This document shows, piece by piece, positions 25,827-34,245 of a stretch of 64,000 nt of DNA. Positions within the stretch are counted from its first letter, which is position 1; each line of letters begins with the position of its first letter. This DNA comes from Nocardia higoensis NBRC 100133 (GTDB taxonomy: Bacteria; Actinomycetota; Actinomycetes; Mycobacteriales; Mycobacteriaceae), in assembly GCF_000308595.1 (NCBI RefSeq), contig NZ_BAGA01000145.1, positions 1 to 64,000 on the forward strand, given 5' to 3'. The position numbers were made by a program, and so were the translations under genes. Below the pieces are notes generated by a model. It searched no databases and was not told where the DNA came from. It saw only the letters and a program-made list of their open reading frames with translations.

Positions 25827-26201
25827 GTGCGGATCCTGAAGACATACGCCCGGCTGTTCGTTGCCGACCTCGACACCGCCCTGCCGTTTTACGAGAGCAT
25901 CGTCGGCGCTCCCGCGGATCTGCGGTTCGGTTTCGAGCAGGCGGAACTGGCGGCCGTCGGCGATTTTCTGCTCATCGCGGGCGAGCCCGAACACATCGAT
26001 CGTCATCGCTCGACGGTCGGTCCGGTGGTGGTCGACGATCTCGGCCGGTTGATGGCTCGTGTCACGGCTCGGGGAGCCGAGGTGACCGGCGGGCCGTTCA
26101 CGAGCGAGACCGGACAGTTCGTCTATCTCCGCCATCCTGACGGGACGACTGTCGAATACGTGGAATGGTCGCCGGAGGTGCGGACCCGCGTGCTCGGTTG
26201 A
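25827..26201 (+). CDS. Glyoxalase/VOC superfamily protein
   Basis: 124 residues from GTG 25827 (protein MRILKTYARLFVADLDTALP). One full betaalphabetabetabeta-type VOC unit pair is visible: FYESIVGAP, VVDDLGRLMARVTARGAEVTGGP, FVYLRHPDGTTVEYVEW. The C-terminal Glu of VEYVEW is in the usual metal-ligand place; the first ligand is not obvious, so catalysis is uncertain. It probably belongs to a small-molecule stress or detoxification unit with the divergent HxlR regulator. A broken partial copy lies about 600 bases upstream on the far side of that regulator. Confidence 0.82.
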   Translation: MRILKTYARLFVADLDTALPFYESIVGAPADLRFGFEQAELAAVGDFLLIAGEPEHIDRHRSTVGPVVVDDLGRLMARVTARGAEVTGGPFTSETGQFVYLRHPDGTTVEYVEWSPEVRTRVLG

Positions 26202-26305
26202 CCCTCGGATCGACCGGCCGCAGTTGTCCACACTGCCGCTCACATTCACCCGTGGGCGCCCCTTCCCTCGAGAGACCTTCCGCTGCCCGGTACCGGAAAG
26301 CTCGG

Positions 26306-27643
26306 TCAGGCGATGTGTGTACGCAGCGCCGCTTCGAGGACGTCGAGCGCCTCGGTCAGCAGATCGTCATCGATGACCAGCGGCGGCAGCAACCGGATGA
26401 CATTGCCGTAGGTGCCGCAGATCAGCGTGATGACACCGTTGGCGAAGGTCTGCGCGACAACGGCTTTCGCGGCCTCGGCATCGGGCTCGCCGGTGCCGGG
26501 GCGGACCAGTTCGAGGGCGAGCATGGCGCCACGGCCGCGGACCTCGCCGATCAGGTCGAGTTCGTCTGCGAGCTTTCGCAGGCGGGGCTCGGCCAGTGCC
26601 TCGATCTGCCCGGCCCGGGCCGGTAGATCGAGCTCGCGCATGACGCCGATGGTGGCCAGTGCGGCGGCGCAGGCGACCGGGTTGCCGCCGTAGGTGCCGC
26701 CGAGCCCACCGGCGTGCACCGCGTCGAGGAGATCCGCGCGACCGGTGACCGCGGCGAGCGGCATCCCGTCCGCGATGCCCTTCGCCATCGTGATCAGGTC
26801 GGGGACGACGCCCTCGTGCTCGCAGGCGAACCAGTCGCCGGTGCGGGCGAAGCCGGTCTGGACTTCGTCGGCGATGAACAGCACGCCGTTGTCTTTCGCC
26901 CAGGCGACCAGCCTCGGCACGAATCCCGGTGCGGGCACGATGAATCCGCCTTCGCCCTGGATCGGTTCGGAGACGACGGCGGCGAGGGAATCGGCGCCGA
27001 TCTGCTTCTCGATCTGTGTGATCGCCCGGTGCGCGGCCTGCTCGCCGGTGAGGCCGTCGCGGAACGGGTAGGACGCGGGCATCCGGTAGATCTCGGGGGC
27101 GAACGGGCCGAAGTGCGCCTTGTACGGCATCGACTTCGCGGTCAGCGCCATGGTGAGGTTGGTCCGCCCGTGGTAGGCGTGGTCGAACGCGACGACGGCG
27201 GTCTTCCCGGTGGCCAGGCGGGCGATCTTGACGGCGTTCTCCACGGCCTCGGCGCCGGAGTTGAACAGCACCGTCCGCTTCTCGTGATCGCCCGGGGTGA
27301 GGGCGGCCAGCTCCTCGGCCACCCGGATGTAGCTCTCGTACGGGGTGACCATGAAACAGGTGTGGGTGAAGTGCGCCGCCTGGTCCGCCACGGCGGCCAC
27401 GACGGCCGGGTGGGAAGCGCCGACACCGGTGACAGCGATTCCGGAGCCGAGGTCGATCAGCGAGTTGCCGTCCACGTCCACGATGACGCCGCCGTCGGCA
27501 TCCGCGGCGTAGACGGGCATGGCGGAGCCGACCCCGGCGGCGACCGCGGCCCGGCGGCGGGCTGTGAGTTCCAGTGACTCGGGGCCGGGGAGCTCGGTGA
27601 TGATCCGGCGCCGCTGAGCCAGACGATAGGTGAAGCCGGTCAT
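26306..27643 (-). CDS. gabT: 4-aminobutyrate aminotransferase
   Basis: 445 residues, class III PLP-dependent aminotransferase. Visible: LFNSGAEAVENAVKIAR (phosphate-binding turn), DHAYHGRTNLTMALT, LFIADEVQTGFARTG (Asp that binds the PLP ring nitrogen) and the Schiff-base lysine in TMAKGIADGMPLAA. It converts GABA and 2-oxoglutarate to succinic semialdehyde and glutamate. Length and motifs fit GabT; related omega-aminotransferases cannot be excluded. No gabD is adjacent. The start at ATG 27643 follows GAAGGAG. Confidence 0.9.
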   Translation of the reverse strand: MTGFTYRLAQRRRIITELPGPESLELTARRRAAVAAGVGSAMPVYAADADGGVIVDVDGNSLIDLGSGIAVTGVGASHPAVVAAVADQAAHFTHTCFMVTPYESYIRVAEELAALTPGDHEKRTVLFNSGAEAVENAVKIARLATGKTAVVAFDHAYHGRTNLTMALTAKSMPYKAHFGPFAPEIYRMPASYPFRDGLTGEQAAHRAITQIEKQIGADSLAAVVSEPIQGEGGFIVPAPGFVPRLVAWAKDNGVLFIADEVQTGFARTGDWFACEHEGVVPDLITMAKGIADGMPLAAVTGRADLLDAVHAGGLGGTYGGNPVACAAALATIGVMRELDLPARAGQIEALAEPRLRKLADELDLIGEVRGRGAMLALELVRPGTGEPDAEAAKAVVAQTFANGVITLICGTYGNVIRLLPPLVIDDDLLTEALDVLEAALRTHIA

Positions 27644-27750
27644 CGGGTGAGCTCCTTCGGCGGGCGCGACTTCGACGGGCGCATCGGGCCGCTCGTCGAG
27701 GTCATCGATCGTTTTCGTAGTGCCTGTGCCGGGAACGCGACCACAGGCGG

Positions 27751-27875
27751 GTACCGGCTCTCTTCGTCCGGGTCGTTCTTCGGTCGTGCGTCGGAAGCGT
27801 CGAGCCGGAGTGCGTCAGCGATGTCAGGCGGGTCGGAGGCCGCGCGCTGGAGTTCCCAATTCTACGGCGCGGCGC
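27751..27875 (-). pseudogene. Decayed fragment of the C-terminus of the NYN gene
   Basis: On the minus strand this reads ELQRAASDPPDIADALRLDA then SDARPKNDPDEESRYP. It matches ELQRARPSIPRDIDGALLLDA and SDALQKYDLDEGIRYR at the end of the intact NYN protein (bases 28532-28664). A TAG stop precedes the fragment two codons upstream, and several indels are needed to align the DNA. It is a short duplicated remnant lying about 700 bases from its parent. The rest of the 27644-27961 gap holds nothing recognisable. Confidence 0.7.
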
Positions 27876-27961
27876 TCTTCGCGGGCCGGATGCGAGCACT
27901 TCGATACGCGCCATAGCGCGGCACTCACGGCCATCGGCGATTTCGGTGGTTCAATCTCGGG

Positions 27962-28486
27962 ATGCGCAAGTCACTGGTGGTAGTGGCGTTGATCGTGTCC
28001 GGATCGGTGGCCGGGACTCTGCCCGCGGGTGCGGCGCCGACCCAACCGTCCTGGTCGGGCGAGTACTCACTGAAGCGCTTCGCGGCGACGAAGGCCGGCA
28101 CGAGTCCGGCTGCCCGGCAAGCGGAGCCCGACTTCGCCGATATCTATACCTTCGAGACGACCTGCACGGACGGCACCTGCGTGGCGACCGTGATCGATGG
28201 CCCGGCGCCGGCCAACCCGACACTGCCGCTACCGGCGCGCTACACCTGGGACGGAACCAGCTGGGTCCACACCTACGACTGGCAGTGGGACTGCTACCAG
28301 GGCGAGGGCGTGCCGAAGGTGTGGGCACCCGCGCACTCGGTCGCGTACTACACGCCGCGACCGAACGGGACGCTGACCGGTTCCTGGCGGACCGATATCG
28401 ACAGCGGGCCGTGCGAGGGCTCGGTGATCATGGATGTCGCGGCCTATCCCGTCCGGCCGCCCGGCGGGCCGTTCGGCAGCAGCTGA
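27962..28486 (+). CDS. Secreted protein of unknown function
   Basis: 174 residues with a signal peptide (MRKSLVVVALIVSGSVAGTLPAGAA in two parts: basic start, hydrophobic core, cleavage near AGA-AP). The mature part has four cysteines, likely two disulfides (TTCTDGTC, DWQWDC, SGPCEGS), and aromatic-rich strands (WDGTSWVHTYDWQWD). Similar small exported proteins are common in Nocardia and mycobacteria, without assigned function. The stop is four bases from the convergent NYN gene stop. Confidence 0.82.
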   Translation: MRKSLVVVALIVSGSVAGTLPAGAAPTQPSWSGEYSLKRFAATKAGTSPAARQAEPDFADIYTFETTCTDGTCVATVIDGPAPANPTLPLPARYTWDGTSWVHTYDWQWDCYQGEGVPKVWAPAHSVAYYTPRPNGTLTGSWRTDIDSGPCEGSVIMDVAAYPVRPPGGPFGSS

Positions 28487-28490
28487 TCAC

Positions 28491-29480
28491 TCAGGTCTCG
28501 TCGTACTTCTCCCAGAAGCGTGAGCGCAGGCGGTACCGGATGCCCTCGTCCAGGTCGTACTTCTGCAGTGCGTCGGAGGCGTCGAGCAGCAGCGCGCCGT
28601 CGATGTCGCGGGGGATCGACGGGCGGGCGCGCTGGAGTTCCAATTTGTCGGCGGCGGTGGCGCTTTCCCGGAACGAGGCCAGGACCCGCGTCACCACCTC
28701 GTCGATCAGCTGCTCCTGCTCGTCCACGTCCTCGCAGTACGCGGGCAGCCCTCGGCCGGGCGATCCGGTGGAGACGCTGTAGGCCAGCACGCTCTTCGGC
28801 GGGCGCGGGGCGGGGGCCTGCGCGGCGGCCGCGAGGTCGAGCGGAGTGCGGACGGTCGGACGGACCGGCGCGCTCGACGGGCGCGGCACAGCGGGCGGCG
28901 GCTCGGGGGCGACCGGTTCGGGCACCGGGGGTCGGTCGACCTTCATGACGGCCGCGTCCACCGCCGCGCCGTCGATATTGTCGAGTTCGTCGGCGGCACG
29001 GATCAGGTGCCTGCTCACGCCGTGCGACCGGCCCGCGGCGGTGGGCACGGCGAGCACCACGACCTGCACGCCGTGCACCTGGGCCTCTTCGACGGCCTCG
29101 GTGAGGTCGTCGTCGCCGGAGACGAGGAAGAACACATCCGAGGCGCCGTTGCGGGCATGGGCCACCAGATCGAGCCCGATCCGCAGGTCCACGCCCTTCT
29201 GCTCGCCGTTCACGCCGAACCGCCCGAGCCGGAGCTTGACCTTGGAGATCTCCCCGATCCGCTCCTGCTGGGCGTCCGGCACGCCGTTGCGCGCCGAGTC
29301 GTACCAGTGCAATCGCAGCACCGGCAGCCCCGACCTGGCCTCGGCGGCCTCCACCAGCGAGCTGATCAGTTTCGTGTAGTCGACGTGGATCCCGCTGCGC
29401 AGCGAGGTGCCGGTGACCCGCGTGGCGGCGGACGCGAGCAGGTACCCGGCATCTACATAGAGGGAACACGTCGACCGCAT
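28491..29480 (-). CDS. NYN (PIN-like) domain nuclease
   Basis: 329 residues. The N-terminal 170 residues form a NYN/PIN-like RNase fold with the acidic cluster: Asp10 in YVDAGYL, KGVDLRIGLDLV and SGDDDLTEAV. A Pro-rich linker follows (about 180-230), then a conserved helical C-terminal domain ending SRFWEKYDET. NYN proteins are predicted metal-dependent RNases or structure-specific nucleases in RNA processing. A decayed partial copy of the C-terminal domain lies at 27751-27875. The target is unknown. Confidence 0.88.
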   Translation of the reverse strand: MRSTCSLYVDAGYLLASAATRVTGTSLRSGIHVDYTKLISSLVEAAEARSGLPVLRLHWYDSARNGVPDAQQERIGEISKVKLRLGRFGVNGEQKGVDLRIGLDLVAHARNGASDVFFLVSGDDDLTEAVEEAQVHGVQVVVLAVPTAAGRSHGVSRHLIRAADELDNIDGAAVDAAVMKVDRPPVPEPVAPEPPPAVPRPSSAPVRPTVRTPLDLAAAAQAPAPRPPKSVLAYSVSTGSPGRGLPAYCEDVDEQEQLIDEVVTRVLASFRESATAADKLELQRARPSIPRDIDGALLLDASDALQKYDLDEGIRYRLRSRFWEKYDET

Positions 29481-29567
29481 GCGCCCACTATGGCACGGGC
29501 AGGCGGTCGTGACGGTGGGGATCGGCAGGAAGGTCCAGGTGTCGGTCCGGGGCCGGCGGCAGGCCGG

Positions 29568-30254
29568 TCAGGCGGGCACCCGGTCCCGGGTGAGGAAGGC
29601 GTCGACGAGCGCCGTCGCCCGGTTCTCCAGCGTGGCGTAGTGGGCGTCACGCGCGGCGCCGGTGAGCGCGTCGTCGAACAGCAGCGTGCCCTCGGCGTCG
29701 ACGCGCTGCTGCTGTTCCTCGGCGCCGGGCAACAGGCCGACCGACGACTCGGCAAAGCCGCAGTAGTAGGCGATGCCGTCGTCGAGTTGAGCGCTCAGCG
29801 ACTGCCGCATGATGTCGACCAGCGGGTCGTCGGCCGCCGCGCCTGCCAGTCCGAGCCACAGCGCCCGCTTGCCCGCGAGCCGGGGCTTGCTGCGGCCGTA
29901 GGCGAATCCGTAGTTCCACACGCGGTCGATCCAGCCTTTGAGGATGGCCGGGACCTGCACCCAGTACACCGGGAACACCGCGACGACGATGTCGGCGGCG
30001 AGGATTCGGCGCATGTGGCTCTCGACCTCGGCGGAGTAGGTCTTGTCGCGGTTGCCCCATTCGGGAAGGTCGGCGGCGGTCATCCGGGGATCGAAGTCCT
30101 CGGCGTGCAGATCGAGCAGGTCGATGCGGTAGCCGGCCGCGGTGAGGCGCTGGGCGGTCAGCCGGGCGATATGGGCGGTGAGCGAGTCGGGGCGGGGATG
30201 GGCGAGGACGACCAAGGCGGTCGCAGTGGTGCCCTCGATCCGAGTGGGCTGCAT
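29568..30254 (-). CDS. NAD(P)H dehydrogenase (quinone), flavodoxin-like fold
   Basis: 228 residues from ATG 30254, chosen because AGGAAGG precedes it; the frame is open to 30311. Family features: VVLAHPRPDSLTAHIA (flavin phosphate loop), AADIVVAVFPVYWVQVPAILKGWIDRV and GFAYG. These enzymes reduce quinones or nitro compounds with two electrons using FAD or FMN. It is divergent from an AraC regulator with a 130-base gap that contains an inverted repeat, so it is likely the regulator's target. Confidence 0.88.
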   Translation of the reverse strand: MQPTRIEGTTATALVVLAHPRPDSLTAHIARLTAQRLTAAGYRIDLLDLHAEDFDPRMTAADLPEWGNRDKTYSAEVESHMRRILAADIVVAVFPVYWVQVPAILKGWIDRVWNYGFAYGRSKPRLAGKRALWLGLAGAAADDPLVDIMRQSLSAQLDDGIAYYCGFAESSVGLLPGAEEQQQRVDAEGTLLFDDALTGAARDAHYATLENRATALVDAFLTRDRVPA

Positions 30255-30270
30255 GGGAATCCTTCCTGGA

Positions 30271-30286
30271 GTCCGGCGTTCCGGAC
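30271..30286. promoter_or_regulatory. Inverted repeat between quinone reductase and AraC genes
   Basis: Arms GTCCGG and CCGGAC separated by CGTT, 17 bases upstream of the quinone reductase start. A possible operator in a divergent promoter; it could also be a short leader hairpin. Confidence 0.35.
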
Positions 30287-30384
30287 GATCGGTGGTGCGT
30301 TCCGATCCCATTCCACCGCCGATTCCGTGGACGATCTATGGGTGAGGATCTCCATTCGATAGGAGTTCGTCTACGCTCGACGGC

Positions 30385-31314
30385 GTGGACCCCCTGAGCA
30401 GACTGCTGGGCGGCATCCGCGCCGAAGGAGCCGTCCTCACCCATGCGGTCCTGGAACCGCCGTGGACCATCCGCTTCGCCGACCGCGCGCCGCTGACCAT
30501 GGTGACCGTGCTGCGCGGCGGGGGCACGCTGCTGCTGCCCGACGGGGCGCAGCGCCGGATCGAGCAGGGAGACACCGCCGTCGTGCGCGGCCCGGATGGG
30601 TTCCTGCTCGCCGATCGCCCGGATTCGGTCGACCTGCCGCACGAGGAATACGAAATCGCTTGCTTCGCACCGGATAACGAATGCGAGGCCGGTCTGGGCG
30701 GCGGACGCTGGGGAAACGACCCCGCCGGTGAGACCGCCCTGATCGTCGGCGCCTACCGCGCCTCGGGACGGCGTCATGAACGGCTCCTACGCGCGCTGCC
30801 GCCCGCGCTGGTGGTGTCCGACGACGTGGAGGTGTGCGCCTGGATGGAATCCGTCGCCGCGGACGCGGCCCGGCGGCCTGCCGGAGCGCAGGCGCTGATG
30901 GACCGCCTGCTCGACTGGGCGTTGGTGTGCACGCTGCGCGACTGGTTCGAGGGACAGGAAGCCGAAGCGCCGGGATGGTTTCGCGGTCCCGCCGATCCGG
31001 TGGTCGGCCCCGCACTGGAAGCGATGCACGCCGGGCTCGGCACCGGCTGGACGGTCGCCTCGCTGGCCGCCGTGGCCGGGGTCTCGCGGGCGCTGTTCGC
31101 CCGCCGCTTCACCGAGGTCATGGGGCAGTCGCCGCTGGCCTATCTCACCGAATGCCGCATGGACGAAGCCGAAGAGCTGCTGACCGACCGTAGCCGCACC
31201 GTGGCGCAGGTCGCCGAGGCCGTGGGTTACGCGGACGCCTTCGGGTTCAGCGCGGCGTTCAAACGGCATCGGGGCATGCGCCCCAGCGAATTCCGCGCCG
31301 CACCGAGCGCGTAG
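30385..31314 (+). CDS. AraC-family transcriptional regulator with cupin N-terminus
   Basis: 309 residues from GTG 30385. The N-terminal cupin-type sensor (VTVLRGGGTLLLPDGAQRRIEQGD) is followed by the two helix-turn-helix units of AraC: LAAVAGVSRALFARRFTEVMG and VAEAVGYADAFGFSAAFKRHRGMRPSEFR in parts. Regulators of this type often sense oxidants or aromatic compounds. The divergent quinone reductase is the likely target. No effector can be deduced. Confidence 0.9.
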   Translation: MDPLSRLLGGIRAEGAVLTHAVLEPPWTIRFADRAPLTMVTVLRGGGTLLLPDGAQRRIEQGDTAVVRGPDGFLLADRPDSVDLPHEEYEIACFAPDNECEAGLGGGRWGNDPAGETALIVGAYRASGRRHERLLRALPPALVVSDDVEVCAWMESVAADAARRPAGAQALMDRLLDWALVCTLRDWFEGQEAEAPGWFRGPADPVVGPALEAMHAGLGTGWTVASLAAVAGVSRALFARRFTEVMGQSPLAYLTECRMDEAEELLTDRSRTVAQVAEAVGYADAFGFSAAFKRHRGMRPSEFRAAPSA

Positions 31315-31424
31315 CCGGATTTGCTCCGCTCTGCCCAGACGTCGGGGCGTGATACGTTCTTCCGTTGCGCAGCAGCGTGACTGGTCGATCGGTCGCCACT
31401 GCGCGACCCGAAACGGGAGAGAAC

Positions 31425-31958
31425 ATGCTCAGGCCTCTGGCCGCCGCGGCACGCGCCGCCTTCACCGTCGTCGCCGGAGCGGCGCTGATCGTCCCCGCCG
31501 CGGGCATCGCGAACGCGCAACCCGGTTCCCTGCCGATCGTCGCCGCCCAGGGCTATCTCGACTTCGATGCCCGCATCGGTGAGTGCGTGAATCTGGGTGG
31601 CACCGAGGAGAACGCGACCATCGAACGAGCCGCCTGCGGTAGCCCTGCTTCCAACTATGTCGTGATCGACAAGGTGAGCAACAGCGACGAGTGCATCGCC
31701 GATATCGACGGCTGGTATGCCGAAACGCTCGACGATGTGCAGACCGGGGCGCTGTGCCTGGACTACGACTGGGTGATCGGGGGCTGCATGGACATGGGCG
31801 CTGATTCCCCGTACCGGATCGCGTGCACCGAGCCCGCCGTCGAGGGTGTCCGGGTGACCGCGATCGTGCACAGCACCTCCGACCTGGGCGCTTGCGCCAG
31901 CGGGGTGGGATACCAGTACACCGAGCGGAACAAGGTGGTCTGCGTCGAGGAGTTCTGA
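31425..31958 (+). CDS. Exported LppU/SCO3897-like protein
   Basis: 177 residues from ATG 31425 with a GGGAGAG site. The signal peptide has a hydrophobic core FTVVAGAALIVPAAG and probable cleavage after ANA. No lipobox cysteine is seen. The mature part has six or more cysteines (GECVNLGG, RAACGS, DECIAD, ALCLDYD, GGCMD, ACTEPA) and resembles the LppU/SCO3897 family of exported actinobacterial proteins of unknown role. A longer start at 31365 would place the signal sequence internally and is less likely. Confidence 0.8.
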   Translation: MLRPLAAAARAAFTVVAGAALIVPAAGIANAQPGSLPIVAAQGYLDFDARIGECVNLGGTEENATIERAACGSPASNYVVIDKVSNSDECIADIDGWYAETLDDVQTGALCLDYDWVIGGCMDMGADSPYRIACTEPAVEGVRVTAIVHSTSDLGACASGVGYQYTERNKVVCVEEF

Positions 31959-32062
31959 GCGCCCAGCGGGCGATGCTCCTCACGGCGCCTCACCTCCGAG
32001 GATCGACGACAGTTTGCTGCGGGTGAAATAGTCGTTTGCGCATGCGGCCGGAGAACTGGCGG

Positions 32063-32221
32063 CCACTCGGCTCGAGGCACGCCGCGCGACTTCGGGCCGA
32101 AGGCGAGGTTGTCCGCCACGCGCAACCACATACGGATGGCGTCCTGCTGGAACACCATGCCGTGATCGGCGCCGGGCCCGTCGACCGTGACGCCACCGGC
32201 CCGGATCTCCCCGGCGCCGCG
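32063..32221 (-). pseudogene. Fragment of a NitT/TauT-type ABC transporter ATPase
   Basis: The minus strand reads GEIRAGGVTVDGPGADHGMVF then QQDAIRMWLRVADNLAFG and SRGVPRAEW. This is the region between Walker A and the signature of nitrate/sulfonate/taurine-type ATPases, including the Q-loop. Walker A, the ABC signature and Walker B are all absent, and the reading frame degrades on both sides. It is a remnant of a transporter gene that once lay next to the allantoin locus, probably divergent from the GntR regulator. Confidence 0.75.
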
Positions 32222-32278
32222 AACAATCCGCCTCTTCTCATCTCGGGGACCCCTTCTCCGATGTGGAATGCCGAATCT

Positions 32279-32405
32279 TTTGGTATGCCAAATCTGCGGA
32301 CAGGTCGTGTCGAGGCTGTTCCATGATTGTTTCCGGATGGTAAATCCCAGCTGGAGCGCATTTCACTTGAAGCCTCCAGCTTTCGGCACCTGCTTTGGTA
32401 TGCCA
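32279..32405. promoter_or_regulatory. Repeated TTTGGTATGCCA operators upstream of GntR gene
   Basis: TTTGGTATGCCAAA at 32279-32292 and TTTGGTATGCCA at 32394-32405 share 12 bases; a weaker TGGAATGCC lies at 32264-32272. TGGTAtnCCA-type palindromes are typical binding sites of FCD-class GntR regulators. Both sites precede the TTG start at 32457 and flank the likely promoter, so autoregulation and control of the allantoin genes is likely. Confidence 0.65.
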
Positions 32406-32456
32406 GGATGGCGGGGAGCGCGGCGTCGGGGACCACGCGAGAGGAGACCACATCCA

Positions 32457-33161
32457 TTGCCATCCAACGATTCCGGCGTCGAGGACCCTCGCCCACTGTC
32501 CACCCGCGTCTACACCGATCTGCGCGATCGCATCATCATCGGCGAGCTGCCCCTGGGATCGAGACTGCGCGAGCGCGAACTCGCCGACACCATGGGCGTG
32601 TCCCGCGTGCCGTTGCGCGAGGCGCTCCCGCAGCTGGAAGCCGACGGCTTCATCACCACCGCGCTGCGGCGGGGGGCCAGCGTCACCCAGCTGACCATGC
32701 GCGATGTCGAGGAGCTCTTCGAGGTCCGGCTGGGTGTCGAGGTCTACGCGACCAGGCTCGCCGCGCTGCGCGTCGCCCACGGCGCCGACACGTCCGCCTT
32801 GCGGGAGAGTCTCGAGCGCGCGGTGGGCGCGGTCGACGGCGAGGACGACCTCGAGATGACCGAGCGCAATGCCGACCTGCACGAGGAGATCATCCGGCTG
32901 GCGGGCAACTCACTCCTGTCGACGATGATGCGGCCGGTCTCCGGCCGGGACCGGTGGATCTTCCGGATGACCGCCCACCGCGATCCGGTGGTGGCCTGCA
33001 AGGAGCATCGCGAGCTCTGCGAAGCGATCTGCGCCGGGCAGCCCGATCACGCCGCGGCGCTGGCCTATACCCACATCGAGCGCGGGCGGATACCCACGCT
33101 CGAGACGCTGCGACATGTGCTGCCGGACGACCGGGCGCCCGCTTCCGAACACGAAACCTGA
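32457..33161 (+). CDS. GntR-family regulator (FCD class) of the allantoin locus
   Basis: 234 residues from TTG 32457, supported by GAGGAG about ten bases upstream. The winged helix (STRVYTDLRDRIIIGELPLG, RERELADTMGVSRVPLREAL, LEADGFITT) precedes an all-helical FCD ligand domain (ELFEVRLGVEVYATRLAA, NADLHEEIIRLAGN, ACKEHRELCEAI with metal-binding His). It heads the cluster with allantoicase and allantoinase, so it is likely a repressor responding to a purine-degradation intermediate. Two matching operator-like palindromes lie upstream. Confidence 0.9.
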   Translation: MPSNDSGVEDPRPLSTRVYTDLRDRIIIGELPLGSRLRERELADTMGVSRVPLREALPQLEADGFITTALRRGASVTQLTMRDVEELFEVRLGVEVYATRLAALRVAHGADTSALRESLERAVGAVDGEDDLEMTERNADLHEEIIRLAGNSLLSTMMRPVSGRDRWIFRMTAHRDPVVACKEHRELCEAICAGQPDHAAALAYTHIERGRIPTLETLRHVLPDDRAPASEHET

Positions 33162-33228
33162 TGCCGCGACCGTCCGCACGGCGGCTTCCTCTCGGCAGCG
33201 CCACCATCGATCACGACGAGGAGACCTT

Positions 33229-34245
33229 TTGAACAGCAACGACTCCCCCGAAGTCGCCGGATTTCTCGCCCTGCCCGATCTGGCGGTCCGCTCGCTCGGC
33301 GGCGCCGTGGTGTGGGCGAACGACGAGTTCTTCGCCGAGCGCGAGGCCTTGGTCCGCCCGGGTGACCCGGCCTATTCACCGGCCACCTTCGGCGCGAAGG
33401 GCCAGATCTACGACGGCTGGGAGACCAGGCGCAGGCGCAGCCCCGGGCACGACAGCGCGATCGTGCGGCTCGGCGTGCCCGGCGTGATCAGGGGCGTCGT
33501 GGTCGACACGGCCTGGTTCCGCGGCAACTACCCGCCGGAGATCTCCCTGGACGGCCTGCGCGCCGACGGGCATCCACCGGCGCGGGAGCTGGCCGCACGC
33601 GACGACTGGGTCACCCTGGTCGCGCGGTCGTCGGCGCAGGGCGACACCCGCAACCTGTACAGCGTCGAGGACGCGCGCACTTTCACCCATGTGCGGCTCA
33701 ACATCTTTCCCGACGGCGGCGTGGCCCGGCTGCGGGTGCACGGCGAGGCCAGGCCCGATCCCGCCCTGCTGCGCCTCGGCCCGGTCGATCTGGCGGCGCT
33801 GGAGAACGGCGCCTATGTGACCGACTGCTCGAACCGGTTCTACTCGGCCCCGCAGAATCTGCTCATGCCCGGGCCTGCCCGCACGATGGGCGAAGGCTGG
33901 GAGACCGCCCGGCGCCGCGACAACGGCAACGATTGGGTGCATGTGCGACTGGCGACGGAGGGCACTATCGCGCTCGCCGAAGTCGACACCTCATGTTTTC
34001 TGGGCAACGCGCCCGGCGAGGCCGAGATCGTCGGTATCGGCAAGGACGGCGCGACGGTCCCGCTGCTGGCGCGCACGGCACTGCAGCCGGATACCCGGCA
34101 CCGCTTCGTGCTCGCGTCGAGCGCGCCGGTCCTCGAAGTCCGGCTGAACGTCTATCCGGACGGCGGCCTGGCGCGCCTGCGCCTGTTCGGCGCGCCCACC
34201 GAGGCGGGCTGGACGGAACTGGAACAGCGCTGGGAGTCGGCATGA
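33229..34245 (+). CDS. alc: Allantoicase
   Basis: 338 residues from TTG 33229 with a GAGGAGA site. Two repeated allantoicase (jelly-roll) domains are visible: YDGWETRRRRSPGHDSAIVRLG, VVDTAWFRGNYPPE, VRLNIFPDGGVARLRVHG, then GEGWETARRRDNGNDWVHVRL, VDTSCFLGNAPGE, VRLNVYPDGGLARLRLFG (each in short blocks). The enzyme cleaves allantoate to urea and ureidoglycolate. Its stop overlaps the allantoinase start (ATGA), so translation is coupled. Urea produced here feeds the urease genes a kilobase downstream. Confidence 0.93.
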   Translation: MNSNDSPEVAGFLALPDLAVRSLGGAVVWANDEFFAEREALVRPGDPAYSPATFGAKGQIYDGWETRRRRSPGHDSAIVRLGVPGVIRGVVVDTAWFRGNYPPEISLDGLRADGHPPARELAARDDWVTLVARSSAQGDTRNLYSVEDARTFTHVRLNIFPDGGVARLRVHGEARPDPALLRLGPVDLAALENGAYVTDCSNRFYSAPQNLLMPGPARTMGEGWETARRRDNGNDWVHVRLATEGTIALAEVDTSCFLGNAPGEAEIVGIGKDGATVPLLARTALQPDTRHRFVLASSAPVLEVRLNVYPDGGLARLRLFGAPTEAGWTELEQRWESA

